Assembly: GCA_937974195.1 (NCBI GenBank)
Contig: CALJIC010000057.1
Coordinates: 1-64,000, forward strand
DNA length: 64,000 nt
Direction: 5' to 3'
From: an uncultured Roseiflexaceae bacterium
Lineage (GTDB): Bacteria > Chloroflexota > Chloroflexia > Chloroflexales > Roseiflexaceae
In this document: positions 16,001 to 24,495 of the stretch, piece after piece
How the letters are laid out: every line of letters starts with the position of its first letter
Numbering within the stretch: position 1 is the stretch's first letter
Position numbers and translations under genes: made by a program
Notes under the pieces: model-generated
The model's input: the letters and a program-made list of their open reading frames with translations, nothing else
What the model was told of the DNA's origin: nothing
Database searches by the model: none

Positions 16001-19000
16001 CCGATCGTCTGCCCCTGGTAGACCACCGGCACGCCCATGAACGAGGTGTACTGGTTGGCGCGGTTGAACTCCGGGTAGAGCGAGCTGCCCTCCGCCTCGA
16101 CGTCCTCCACCACCAGCGGCTTGCTGGTCGCCGCCACGCGCCCGGTGAGCCCCTGCCCGACCGGCACCTGGAGCTGCGACGCCACCTCGGGCGCGATGCC
16201 GGCCATCGCCGCCGGCGTCAGCTTCTCGTCGTCGATCTTCCACAGGGCGACGGTGTTGACCATCAGCTGCCGGCCGACCACCTCCATCAGCCGGTCGAGC
16301 ACCTCGCTCGGCTTGAGCGATGAGCTGAGCACCTGCGCGGCCTGCAGCAGCGTCGAGAGCTCGCCGACCTTCGCCTCCAGCGCCAGCGCGCTGCCCTGCG
16401 CGGCGGCGAACAGGCGCGTGTTCTGGATGCCGAGCGACAGCTGCGCGCCGACGCTGATCAGGAAGTTCTCGTCCCGGACGCCGAACGCCGACGGGCGCAG
16501 GCTCGCCACGCCGAGCGCGCCGATCGGCGTGCCGTCGTAGGCCAGGAGTGGGATGCCGAGGTACGAGCGCGCGGCCCGCCTGCCGCCGAAGAGCAGCGGC
16601 GTATCGGCGAAGGGCGGCGTCACCTCAGCCAGGTCGCCGATCCGCAGCGGCCGGCCGTGGCGCACGATCCAGCCGGCCAGCGTCTCGTCGCGCTGGTCGA
16701 ATATCGGCTCGTGCTCGGTGTCCGTGATCACCTGGTCCTGATCGATCACCACCAGCCGCTCCAGGCTGCGGTCGCGGTTGAAGATCGTCAGGCTCATGCT
16801 GTCGACGTCCAGCGCCTCGCGCAGCACCCGGTTCAGCCCCTCGACCATCGGGCGCAGCTCGAGCGTCGAGCTCGTCACGCGCCCGATGCGCCCCAGGGCG
16901 TCCAGCTCGACGATCTGGCGCTCGCGCTCCTCGAACAGCCGCGCGTTCTGCACGCCCAGCGCCACCTGGCTCGCCACCGTCGAGAGGAACGACAGGTCGC
17001 GCTCGCCGTACAGGTCCGGCGTGTAGCTCTGCACCGAGAGGATGCCGACGACCTCGCCCTCGCCCACCAGGAGCGGCACCCCGAGCCAGGAGGCCGACCG
17101 GCGCTCCTGGTTGCCGAAGGGCACCGGCTTCAGCCCGTACGCCTCGACCTCGCGGTGCAGGTCGCCGAACAGCAGCGGCTGGCGGTTGGCGATGATCCAC
17201 TGCGTGAGGCTGCCCTCCTGCGGCGGCTCGTTGTGGTGGAGGAAGGTGCGCTTCCCCTCGTCCACCCGCAGCGCCATGGTCACTTCGTTCCGGCTGCTGT
17301 GGTACACCGCGCCGATGAACGAGTCCAGGCTCAGGAAGTCCTTCAGGCACTCGTACACCTGGGCGAACATCTCTTCGATGTTCAGCGTCGAGCTGGTCAC
17401 GTGGCCGATGCGGTTGATCACGTCCAGCTCATCGATGCGCCGCTCGCGCTCGCTGAACAGGCGCGCGTTCTCCAGCGCCACCGCCAGCTGGTTGGTCAGC
17501 GTCGTCAGGAACTGCTCGTCCCGCTCGCTGAAGGCGTTCGGCTCGAAGCTCTGGACCGAGAGGACGCCGATCACGTGGTTCTGGCTGCGCAGCGGGATGC
17601 CGATCCAGGAGCGGATCTCCTCGCCCAGCAGCACCATCGGCACCGGCAGGCGGTCGCGCTCCAGCTCGTAGTCGCGGATGTGGAACGGCTCGCCGTGGTC
17701 GATGATCCAGCCGGTGAGCCCGGACTTGGGGCGGGTGGACTTGTGGTGGGGCGCCAGGTTCTTGCCCTCGCGCTTGAACAGCTCGAAGCGCATCGTGTCG
17801 CGCTGCGGGTCGTAGGTGGCGATGTACAGGAACGTCGGCGTCCCCATGTAGGCGACGATCTCGTCGTAGGTGCGCTCGAGCAGCTCGTCCACGTCGAGCG
17901 ACGAGACCGTCGCGGTGCTGACGCGGAACAGGGCGGTCATCTGCTCGGCCTGGCTGCGCGCCTCGCGCAGCAGGCTGGCGTTCTCGATCGCGATCGCGGC
18001 CTGGTCGGCGAAGATCTCCAGCGGCTCGACGGAGCGGCGGTTCGGCTGCTGGCGGTCGTAGGGCTCGTCGGCCACCATCATGCCGATCAGCCGGCCGCGC
18101 GTGCTCTGCAGCGGCATCACGACGAGGTCGCCGGGCTGCCACTCGTGCTCGGGGCGCACTTCGAGCTCGGCGCCGGCCGTGGTCAGGTTGAGCGGGACGC
18201 CGCAGGCGCGCACGCTCGCGGCGGGCACGAAGAAGCAGCGCCCGAGGCGGAAGCGCTCGTCGAACAGCCGCTCGACGTCGGCGGTGGGCAGCGGGCGCTG
18301 CCGCAGCCGCTCGAGGTCGGCCAGGGGCAGGCCGGCGCCGGCGATCATGCGCATCTGCGCCGGGTCCTCGGCGGCCGTGAGGTAGAACACCACCGTCCGG
18401 AAGCGGGCGGTCTCGGCGACGCTGAAGGCGATCTGCTCGAGCACATCGTCGAGCGAGCGGTCGGCGCGCAGCTCCTGGCCGATGCGCAGCACCTCGTTGA
18501 GGGTGCTGGCGCGCTGCGCCAGCAGGTCGCGCTGGCGGCGCTGCTCGTAGTAGCGCTCCTCGTTGCCAATCGCCAGGGCGATCTGGTCGGCGACCGCGCG
18601 CGCGAACTCCAGCGCGTCGCGGTTGAACAGGTGCGGCTGGATGCTGTGGAGGTTCACCACGCCGATCACCTGCGCCTCGTAGTAGATCGGGACGGCCAGC
18701 GCGGAGGCCACCTTAGGCCCCACGCCGCGCGGCCGGTCGTCGTACTCGAGATCGTCCTTCGTCAGCGGCTCGCCGGTGGACAGCACCTGCTCCGCCACGG
18801 TGGTGCCGTTGGCCACCTCCTGGTTGAGCAGCAGCGCCTCCTCGTCCTCATCGTAGCCGGCGGCGGCGATCACGCGGAAGGGGCCGCCCTCCTCCACGGC
18901 GCGTACCGCGATGTACACCTGCGGCGAGGGCGTGACGCCGAGCACCTCGTCCTGGTCCAGGTCGAACACCTCGCGCTGGGCGACGTAGCCGCGCAGCGCG

Positions 19001-19557
19001 ATGTAGCCGTGCGACGCCTGCGTGGCGCGCAGCGACTCCTTGAGGGCGAAGCCGAGGATATTGTGGAGGTAGACGGTGGCCGTGAGCTCGCGGCTGATGC
19101 GCTGCAGCGCCTTGAGCTGCTGCAGCCGGTTCTGCTGGCGGTGATCCTCGTCGCGCCGCTGGAGCGTGATCAGCAGCTCCAGCTGGTTGCGGAGCGCCGC
19201 CAGAAACTCGTTGGACTGCAGCGTGGCGGACTCGGCGCCGCCGAGGTACAGCACGCCGACCGGCTGCTCGTCGGCGTGCAGCGGGATCTCGACCGTGTTC
19301 TTAGGGAGGGGCTGGCCGTTGCGCTCGGCCAGCAGCTGCTTCTGCTCGTCATCGAGCCCCCAGCTGGCGCTGACGTGCTCGTTGGCGATCGTCTGGAGCT
19401 GGATCAGGCCCCACGGACACCGCAGGTGCTCCTGCGCGAGCGCGGCGATCCGCTGCGCGAGCGCGTGAGCGTTCCCATCAGGCTGTCGGCAGGCGGCGAG
19501 CGCGCCGAGGAGCTCCCAGGCCCGCGCGGCCGGTGCCGCAACTATCGTCGTGTCCAT
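13099..19557 (-). CDS. Giant soluble sensor histidine kinase with about ten GAF units and a PAS domain
   Basis: A protein of 2,152 residues with no signal peptide or membrane segment. Residues about 30-1760 hold roughly ten successive GAF-type units, each ending in a helix of the form QxAxAIxNARLF that leads to the next unit. The first unit is shorter. Before the last unit lies a coiled coil (MVAERTAALAEANEQLSAE). A PAS domain covers about 1787-1905. The HisKA domain has the phospho-acceptor His1921 in SHELRTP. The ATPase domain has the N box (Asn2040 in NLLSNAVKY), G1 DNGVG and G2 GGTGLGLSIAK, so it should be active. GAF ligands cannot be assigned; no conserved bilin Cys or cGMP set is evident by eye. 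The response regulator gene lies upstream in the same operon. Confidence 0.93.
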   Translation of the reverse strand: MDTTIVAAPAARAWELLGALAACRQPDGNAHALAQRIAALAQEHLRCPWGLIQLQTIANEHVSASWGLDDEQKQLLAERNGQPLPKNTVEIPLHADEQPVGVLYLGGAESATLQSNEFLAALRNQLELLITLQRRDEDHRQQNRLQQLKALQRISRELTATVYLHNILGFALKESLRATQASHGYIALRGYVAQREVFDLDQDEVLGVTPSPQVYIAVRAVEEGGPFRVIAAAGYDEDEEALLLNQEVANGTTVAEQVLSTGEPLTKDDLEYDDRPRGVGPKVASALAVPIYYEAQVIGVVNLHSIQPHLFNRDALEFARAVADQIALAIGNEERYYEQRRQRDLLAQRASTLNEVLRIGQELRADRSLDDVLEQIAFSVAETARFRTVVFYLTAAEDPAQMRMIAGAGLPLADLERLRQRPLPTADVERLFDERFRLGRCFFVPAASVRACGVPLNLTTAGAELEVRPEHEWQPGDLVVMPLQSTRGRLIGMMVADEPYDRQQPNRRSVEPLEIFADQAAIAIENASLLREARSQAEQMTALFRVSTATVSSLDVDELLERTYDEIVAYMGTPTFLYIATYDPQRDTMRFELFKREGKNLAPHHKSTRPKSGLTGWIIDHGEPFHIRDYELERDRLPVPMVLLGEEIRSWIGIPLRSQNHVIGVLSVQSFEPNAFSERDEQFLTTLTNQLAVALENARLFSERERRIDELDVINRIGHVTSSTLNIEEMFAQVYECLKDFLSLDSFIGAVYHSSRNEVTMALRVDEGKRTFLHHNEPPQEGSLTQWIIANRQPLLFGDLHREVEAYGLKPVPFGNQERRSASWLGVPLLVGEGEVVGILSVQSYTPDLYGERDLSFLSTVASQVALGVQNARLFEERERQIVELDALGRIGRVTSSTLELRPMVEGLNRVLREALDVDSMSLTIFNRDRSLERLVVIDQDQVITDTEHEPIFDQRDETLAGWIVRHGRPLRIGDLAEVTPPFADTPLLFGGRRAARSYLGIPLLAYDGTPIGALGVASLRPSAFGVRDENFLISVGAQLSLGIQNTRLFAAAQGSALALEAKVGELSTLLQAAQVLSSSLKPSEVLDRLMEVVGRQLMVNTVALWKIDDEKLTPAAMAGIAPEVASQLQVPVGQGLTGRVAATSKPLVVEDVEAEGSSLYPEFNRANQYTSFMGVPVVYQGQTIGVLSVMTVQRRQFTPDDVQLLAGLADQAAIALENARLFSEREQRIGELMTINRISQAINATLNLDELLVALHNGISEVLDTSHSFIALYDSKTRRLTFPLIYDGGVRWPEGEQSWYIVEDSNGLTDTVVYEKRPLLARTQQEVEAISPIPTPVGERPICSWLGVPIIQGDEVFGVLNVQGYEPNMFDEDALRFLTTVANQAAIALNNVRLFQSEQARRRVADTLREVALTLTGVLQLDEIMSLILDQLARVIPYDTASLMLREGDELYMAASRGFDEEVRERVDTMRFGVDDDPYLRRVVRSKRPVVVADVRAENLPSDAPDDGTEHIRGYIGAPLLLDDEVIGVLNVDNRTPGAYDEEDGQLAFALASQAAQAIRNARLFTEVRRFTAELEQMVAERTAALAEANEQLSAERDRLQAVHAITLELTASLELEKTLNKALGLAANAVGARRGSIMLRDPQSGVLTCRAVLASDGTVQATNIPISFAHGEGLSGWVMREQQPVCIADVHADERWLHEEGRADEVRSVIAAPLMTQDGPSGVLMLSSPKVNSFSQEQVQLLATIANEVAIVIHNATLYTVINEIAMERGELWAQQREENSKNQAILQSLGEGVMVLDERQRVVLYNAAAEQILAIPADSLVGQPLTQLLKHSGSDTSSQRAEVMFEGLRQGLEALKEQARNHNRLMELPSPDQTIALNFAPWVDHRGNLYGSVVVLRDITREIEADRAKRDFISSVSHELRTPLTSIKGYVDLLLLGAAGQLSEGQLSFLSVVKNNANRLMDLINDILEIGRIDANKIQLAFEQVHIEHIFQDVLQTLQAEIDRKQLAVTTSVADDVPPITADPRRLTQVVLNLLSNAVKYTYPGGRIGLRASMNPAGLVQVDVEDNGVGISPEQQQHLFRRFYRADNPLRDEAGGTGLGLSIAKSLVELHGGEMWVESETGKGSTFSFIVPVVQPEQERDEDTAGDTE

Positions 19558-19710
19558 AGAACCTTCGGCAGCGCGCCGCGGCGTCGAGATGACGTTGGGC
19601 GGTGCCTCCTCCGCTCTGCTTGCACGGGGTCGTGATACATGTGCTGAACTGAATCACGGAGCTGGGACGCGAACAGGAACGCGTGCAGCGAGGGCGGCGT
19701 GACGCCTCAG

Positions 19711-20655
19711 CTACAGGCGGCCGAGGGTCACGTGGCTCTTCTTGCCGAGCTCGCGGGCCTCGGTAAGCGCCCGCTGGCGGACCTCCTCGGCTGTCTCGCT
19801 CAGCTCGCGGATATCGTAGAACGGGCCGTCGTTGTCGGTCAGCACGCCGATCGAGAGCGACATCAGCGGCACCTGGCGGGTGCTGCCCTGGTCATCGGTG
19901 ATCGTGATCGAGCCGTTGCGCCGGTCGCGGTAGTTGTAGTGCAGCCCGATCTCGGCGTCGAACCGCTCGCACAGCCGGGCGGTGATCGCCGGCATCAGAT
20001 CGGGCGTCGAGGTGAGCACGAACGCCGGCCCGACCACCATCTGGCCGATGAAGTCCTCCGGGCGGCCGAGCTCGTTGACCACCTCGCTCAGCAGCAGCGC
20101 CGTGAACTTCAGCACATCCTCGCCCACCACCGCGCCGTACGCGTGGGTGAAGCTGTCGAAGCCGTTGATGTGGATCAGCGCCAGGGCCCAGCCGCTGCTG
20201 GAGAGCAGCGCCCGGTACTGCTCGTTGATCAGCTCGGCGGTCGGCAGATTCGTGACCGGGTGGGTCAGGTTCTTCTGGCGCGTGCGCTCGAGCGCGGCCT
20301 TGACGATCGTGTGGACCTCTTCGATGTCGAAGGGCTTGACCAGATAGTACTCGGCCTGCACCTCGCCGAGCCCCTTGAGGCGATCCTGCTTCTCGCCGCG
20401 CGCGGTGAGGAAGATGATCGGGATGTGGCGCGTGCGCGCGCTCTGGCGCAGCGCCTTGCCGATGTCGTAGCCCTCCATATCGGGCAGGTTGACATCGAGC
20501 AGCGCCAGGTTCGGCGGCGTCTTGCGGCAGATCTCAAGCGCCGCCGCGCCACGCAGGGCGGTCATCACCTCGTAGCCCTGGGAGGTGAAATAGATCTTCA
20601 GCAGGCTGGAGATATCCGGCGCGTCTTCGACGACGAGGATCTTTTCCTTGCTCAC
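19711..20655 (-). CDS. Response regulator with degenerate GGDEF-like output domain
   Basis: A protein of 314 residues. Residues 1-120 are a receiver domain with the acidic pair near residues 10-14, phospho-acceptor Asp54 (LLDVNLPD), Thr84 and Lys107 (LVKPFD). After a short linker, residues about 130-314 look like a GGDEF-family cyclase fold: HPVTNLPT resembles the usual D-LTGL-N start and ALIHINGFDSFTHAYG the substrate-binding helix. The signature loop itself is FIGQMVVGPAFVL (202-214), lacking the GGDEF residues. Diguanylate cyclase activity is therefore unlikely; it may act as a nucleotide or protein-binding output. The kinase gene follows after about 150 bp and the beta-helix gene precedes it by 12 bp. 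Confidence 0.85.
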   Translation of the reverse strand: MSKEKILVVEDAPDISSLLKIYFTSQGYEVMTALRGAAALEICRKTPPNLALLDVNLPDMEGYDIGKALRQSARTRHIPIIFLTARGEKQDRLKGLGEVQAEYYLVKPFDIEEVHTIVKAALERTRQKNLTHPVTNLPTAELINEQYRALLSSSGWALALIHINGFDSFTHAYGAVVGEDVLKFTALLLSEVVNELGRPEDFIGQMVVGPAFVLTSTPDLMPAITARLCERFDAEIGLHYNYRDRRNGSITITDDQGSTRQVPLMSLSIGVLTDNDGPFYDIRELSETAEEVRQRALTEARELGKKSHVTLGRL

Positions 20656-20667
20656 AGCGGGTGCCTC

Positions 20668-22083
20668 CTAGCGCCGCACCGAAACGGAAGACGGGAGCGA
20701 CATCTGCAGCGGTTCTATCAGGTCGTGCGACTCGTTGCGCCGCGGGTGATCCTCGTCCGGCGCCGCTGGCTCGACGCGCCGCGGCCACTCGTAGACCGTG
20801 CGCTGCGGCTCGCCGTGCTCGTCTAGATCGGACTCGTCGTCGCCGGGGACGTGTACGACGTTGCGCGCCACGACGGTGTCCGGCGCGGTGTAGAGCAGCG
20901 TGGTGTTCGAGTGGATCATGCGCGCCGGGTAGAAGACGAAGCCGCTGCCGATCTTGACATTGTGCCCGACGGCCGACCCGAGCACCGGCAGGCCCACCTC
21001 CTCGAGCTCCGGCTTCGAGGCGCCTTTGCGCTGGTGGAAGGTGCGGATCGGCTGGCTGCGCAGGTGGAAGTCGGTGAAGATATTGCCGGCCCCGATGAAG
21101 GTGTTGCGCCCGACGACGCACAGCTGCAGGCAGCTGAGCTGCGCGACCATCGAGTTCTCCATCAGGGCGGTCATGAACAGCCCGGTGTTGAACGGCAGGT
21201 AGCAGCGGTCGCTCACGACGCTGAGCATCACCTGCGAGCCCTGCATGATCGTCACGTTGTCGCCGATCAGGCTGTTGGTGATCGTCACGCCGGCGCCGAT
21301 GTTCACGTTGTTGCCGATGATCGTCGGCCCGTGGATCGTGGCCGTCGGGTCGATCGAGCAGTTCTTGCCGATCTTCACCAGGCGCGAGCAGGCGAGGAAG
21401 TGGTTGCGCCAGCGCGGCCCGAGCGGGTTGAGCTTGTCGGCGAGCGTGGTGAGCGAGACGAGGATCTTCTCCTTCCAGCTCTCCTCGACGAGCTGCTCGT
21501 GGGCGCGCCCCCACTGGAACACGCCGAACGGCGAGCTGGCGAGGAAGACGTGGACCCAGTTCTCGATCGAGAGGAAGGCGCGCAGGGGCACCTGGAACAC
21601 CAGGTCGCCGTGGCGCGCCATATAGCTCGGGATATGGTAGTATCCCATCTCGCGCGGCAGCGTGTCGATCACCAGCGGCTGCGGCTCCTCGCCGACGCCG
21701 TTCGGGTAGTAGTACAGGTCGGCGACGTAGACGTCGTGCTCCGGGTCGAGCCGGATGCCGTCCTGGAGCGGGAGCGCGTGGGTGGTGATCGCCTTATCGT
21801 CGCGCGAGAACGCGATGCGGCAGGCGCGGCCGCTGGCCTTCGCCTGCGAAAGAAAGGCGCTGATCAGCGCCTCGTTGAAGAAGAGGTTGTCCCGATATAC
21901 GAGCAGCTCTTCGCGGTCACGGGGGATCTCGTCCAGGGAGTCCACTTCCAGCGCGCCCCGGCAGTAGGGGGAGAGGATGTCGCGCTGGAGCAGCCAGAGC
22001 GGCTTGTTCAGTATCCGCAGATCGCGCGCCGGCTCGCCGAAGGGGGGGATGAGCGTTCGTTCGCGAAGGACAATCCGTTTCAT
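20668..22083 (-). CDS. Left-handed beta-helix (hexapeptide-repeat) protein, sugar nucleotidyl/acyltransferase-like
   Basis: A protein of 471 residues. The C-terminal half (about 245-400) is a left-handed parallel beta-helix with hexapeptide repeats, e.g. IDPTATIHGPTIIGNNVNIG, as in GlmU-type acetyltransferases. The N-terminal 240 residues start with IVLRERTL and NKPLWLLQRD, resembling the nucleotidyltransferase-like half of GlmU-related proteins, but no clear GxGTxMxP pyrophosphorylase signature is seen. The enzymatic role is therefore open. The last 70 residues are polar and probably disordered. It is the first gene of the minus-strand signalling operon and has a promoter at 22159-22188. Its pairing with a response regulator and a giant kinase is unusual. 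Confidence 0.7.
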   Translation of the reverse strand: MKRIVLRERTLIPPFGEPARDLRILNKPLWLLQRDILSPYCRGALEVDSLDEIPRDREELLVYRDNLFFNEALISAFLSQAKASGRACRIAFSRDDKAITTHALPLQDGIRLDPEHDVYVADLYYYPNGVGEEPQPLVIDTLPREMGYYHIPSYMARHGDLVFQVPLRAFLSIENWVHVFLASSPFGVFQWGRAHEQLVEESWKEKILVSLTTLADKLNPLGPRWRNHFLACSRLVKIGKNCSIDPTATIHGPTIIGNNVNIGAGVTITNSLIGDNVTIMQGSQVMLSVVSDRCYLPFNTGLFMTALMENSMVAQLSCLQLCVVGRNTFIGAGNIFTDFHLRSQPIRTFHQRKGASKPELEEVGLPVLGSAVGHNVKIGSGFVFYPARMIHSNTTLLYTAPDTVVARNVVHVPGDDESDLDEHGEPQRTVYEWPRRVEPAAPDEDHPRRNESHDLIEPLQMSLPSSVSVRR

Positions 22084-22158
22084 AGATCGCTAGCTCCCCG
22101 TTGTTCCGGCCGGAGGCGAATGAGACGAGTGGACCTCCTCCGGGGCCTGCGCCCCTGT

Positions 22159-22188
22159 ACTATACAGAATAGCGTTCGGCGCTCTCAA
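22159..22188 (-). promoter_or_regulatory. Promoter of the beta-helix/regulator/kinase/hydrolase operon
   Basis: Read on the minus strand: TTGAGA (22188-22183), an 18-bp spacer and TATAGT (22164-22159), five of six matches each. The transcript would start near 22152 and the first start codon is at 22083. The 272-bp gap also holds a run of six T residues on the minus strand (22295-22290) that may end the V4R transcript. Confidence 0.6.
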
Positions 22189-22355
22189 GTCATGCAGATT
22201 ACAGTCGCATTACGCGCATTTCACCGGCTGGAGCAGCGGTGGCTGCGACCCTGGACGTATTTCCTCCGTGTGGGCTCGGCGTGTCAAGTAAAAAAGGGGA
22301 CTGGCCTGCCCGCTGATGGCTGACTACGGTGCCTGTTTTGCCGCTGTGGACCCGC

Positions 22356-23003
22356 CTAGTCGATCGGGTCCTTATCGATCGCGAAGGTGCAGGTCTCGCC
22401 GCCGGTGCCGCGGCACTCGACCTCCTCGATGCGGAAGGTATGCCCGCCGGTGACCCAGGTGAGGGCCTCCTCGAGGATGCCCTGCGCAAGGTGGCAGCAA
22501 GGCTTCTCGGACTTGCGGCCCCAGCAGACCGGGCACTTCTCGATCACGTACATGAACTGCCCCTTGCGCTCCTCGACGTGCGACGGCTGGTCGCTGAAGC
22601 GGTCGAAGGTCTGCGCGGTGGCGTTCAGGACGATCTTCATCTTCATGGTCATCGGCATGAGCTTGAGCGCTAGGTCAGCCATGCCGAGCAGCGGGCCGAA
22701 CTCCTTGAGGCCGAGGTTGAAGGCGTAGCGGCCGGCGCGCAACTCCATGCCTCGGGCGCCACGCGGGCCATACATCGTCTCAGTAGCCTTGGATATCGCG
22801 GCGAGATCGGCGAACGGGAACTCGCGCTTGAGGTTGTTCGACGGGTAGTTGTTTACCAGATGACGTATGCCCGAGAGGTTCAACAGCGCGTTGACGCCGT
22901 TGCGCCCCATGACATCCTCGAGGCTGATGAGATAGAGACGACCGATAAGATTTGGGTAGAAACGGGGCTCCAGCTCGTTCGCGTTGCCACGCTCGTCAGG
23001 CAT
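22356..23003 (-). CDS. V4R-domain protein (4-vinyl reductase domain family)
   Basis: A protein of 215 residues. The C-terminal part (about 95-215) matches the V4R domain, known from bacteriochlorophyll 4-vinyl reductase-type proteins and from regulators, where it binds small hydrophobic molecules. A Cys cluster, CPVCWGRKSEKPCC, and the later CRGTGGETCTF lie at the positions typical of V4R proteins and may bind a metal. The N-terminal 90 residues include FYPNLIGRLYLISLEDVMG. ATG 23003 is chosen because AAGGAG lies 7 nt upstream on this strand; the upstream frame to 23069 overlaps the promoter. No photosynthesis genes are nearby, so a sensory role is as likely as reduction. Confidence 0.75.
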   Translation of the reverse strand: MPDERGNANELEPRFYPNLIGRLYLISLEDVMGRNGVNALLNLSGIRHLVNNYPSNNLKREFPFADLAAISKATETMYGPRGARGMELRAGRYAFNLGLKEFGPLLGMADLALKLMPMTMKMKIVLNATAQTFDRFSDQPSHVEERKGQFMYVIEKCPVCWGRKSEKPCCHLAQGILEEALTWVTGGHTFRIEEVECRGTGGETCTFAIDKDPID

Positions 23004-23060
23004 TGCCCGGCTCCTTAGAGGTGGAAGGCAGTCGGAATCACAGCCTACTAGGCTCGGTCC

Positions 23061-23089
23061 ATTGTACACGATGGGTTAAGGGGCGTCAA
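23061..23089 (-). promoter_or_regulatory. Promoter of the V4R gene
   Basis: Minus strand TTGACG (23089-23084), a 17-bp spacer and TACAAT (23066-23061). Five of six bases match at each hexamer. The start codon at 23003 lies about 50 nt after the predicted transcript start. The remainder of the gap up to 23286 has no further gene; a -10-like GCGCATAAT occurs at 23236-23244 on the plus strand. Confidence 0.7.
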
Positions 23090-23286
23090 CATCGGCAGTA
23101 GGGACTTCAGGGGGGAGTGGTTCTAGTACCAATATTGCTCCGAGCAGTAGACCTGCACTGTGGCGGGGCGCGTGGGCGAGGCCAGCGCGCCAGCCCCGCC
23201 CGTGAGCGATAGGTGACATGGGCCGGCGGGTTCTGGCGCATAATGGAACCGGCAGATGCGTGGCGGATTGCAGCGACGGGAGAAGG

Positions 23287-24495
23287 ATGCGTAGCCTGAA
23301 GATTGTGATGCTGGCGCCGTTCGGGATGCGCCCGAAGGGGACGCTTGCGGCGCGGATGCTGCCGCTGGCGCAGGCGCTGGTGCGCCGGGGCCACCAGGTG
23401 GCGATCTTCGCGCCGCCGGTGCTGAACCCGGAGGACGCGGGGCGGCGCGAGGTGCTCGGCGGGGTGCTGGTGGCGCACACGCCCTCGCCGCGGCTGGCGG
23501 GCCTCCTGGGCGCGCCGGAGCAGGCGGCGATGCTGCTGCGCGCCGCGCTGGCCGAGGGGCCGGATGTGCTGCACCTGTTCAAGCCCAAGGGGTACGGCGG
23601 GCTGGCGGCGCTCGCAGCGCGGGCGCTGCGGCCGGCGCTGCCGCTGGTGGTGGACAGCGACGACTGGGAGGGGTGGGGCGGGTGGAACGACCTGCTGCCC
23701 TACCCGCTGGCCGCCAAGCATCTGTTCGCGTGGCAGGAGCGCGACCTGCCGCGGCGGGCGGGCGCGGTGACGGTGGCGAGCCACACGCTCGCGCGGCAGG
23801 TGCTCGGCTTCGGGGTTCCCGCCGAGCGGGTGTTCTACCTGCCGAACGGGACCGATGACCGTTTTCTCCAAGCGGCGGCTCCCGGCCGCGTCCCGCCGTC
23901 CGGCCGGGGCGACGAGGCGTCCCAGCGGGGCGGTTTGACGGTGCTGCTCTACACGCGTTTCTGGGAGCTCGATGTGCGCGACGTCGTCGCGGCGCTGGCG
24001 GGGATCGTCGCGCGGGAGCCGGTGGCGCGGCTGGTGGTGGTTGGGCGCGGCGAGCGGGGCGAGGAGCGCGAGCTGCTTCGGCTGGCGCGCCGGGCCGGCC
24101 TGGAGCGCGCCGTCGACTACCGCGGCTGGCTGGCGCCGGAGGAGATCCCGGCGGTGATCGCGGCGGCCGACGTGGCGCTGGCGCCGCTGGACGACACGCT
24201 GATCAACCGGGCGCGCGGGCTGGCGAAGCTGCTGGAGCTGATGGCGGCGGGCGTGCCGATCGTCGCGAGCCGCGTCGGCCAGGCGGCTGAGTACATCGAG
24301 GACGGGCGCAGCGGCCTGCTGGTGGCGCCGGGCGACCCGGGCGCGCTGGCGCGCGCGGCGCTGACTCTGCTGGGCGACCCGGAGCTGCGGGCGCGGCTGA
24401 GCGCGGGGGCGCGCGCCAGGGCTGCGGTGTACCGCTGGGATGCGCTCGCGCTGACCGCGGAGCGGGCCTACGAGCGGGCGCTCGAGCGCTCCTAG
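23287..24495 (+). CDS. Glycosyltransferase, GT4 (group 1) family
   Basis: A protein of 402 residues with a GT-B fold. The N-terminal domain begins KIVMLAPFGMRPKGTLAARM with the small-residue loop that accepts the acceptor substrate. The C-terminal domain has the family E-x7-E region (KLLELMAAGVPIVAS), where donor sugar nucleotide binds. The extra DSDDWEGWGGW stretch near residue 125 is a local feature. ATG 23287 follows GGGAGAAGG closely; an in-frame ATG upstream at 23218 has no ribosome site. It opens the plus-strand surface-glycan region. Donor and acceptor are unknown. Confidence 0.85.
   Translation: MRSLKIVMLAPFGMRPKGTLAARMLPLAQALVRRGHQVAIFAPPVLNPEDAGRREVLGGVLVAHTPSPRLAGLLGAPEQAAMLLRAALAEGPDVLHLFKPKGYGGLAALAARALRPALPLVVDSDDWEGWGGWNDLLPYPLAAKHLFAWQERDLPRRAGAVTVASHTLARQVLGFGVPAERVFYLPNGTDDRFLQAAAPGRVPPSGRGDEASQRGGLTVLLYTRFWELDVRDVVAALAGIVAREPVARLVVVGRGERGEERELLRLARRAGLERAVDYRGWLAPEEIPAVIAAADVALAPLDDTLINRARGLAKLLELMAAGVPIVASRVGQAAEYIEDGRSGLLVAPGDPGALARAALTLLGDPELRARLSAGARARAAVYRWDALALTAERAYERALERS

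Noticed and set aside
13216..19635. Very long open frames on the plus strand opposite the giant kinase (13216-16323 and 16657-19635)
   Set aside because: They read as His/Arg/Gln-rich low-complexity protein, which is what the antisense of GC-rich coding DNA gives; no domain or ribosome site is seen.
22284..22300. Strong terminator for the V4R gene at the T run
   Set aside because: Only a 3-bp stem could be drawn before the six T residues; noted but not called.
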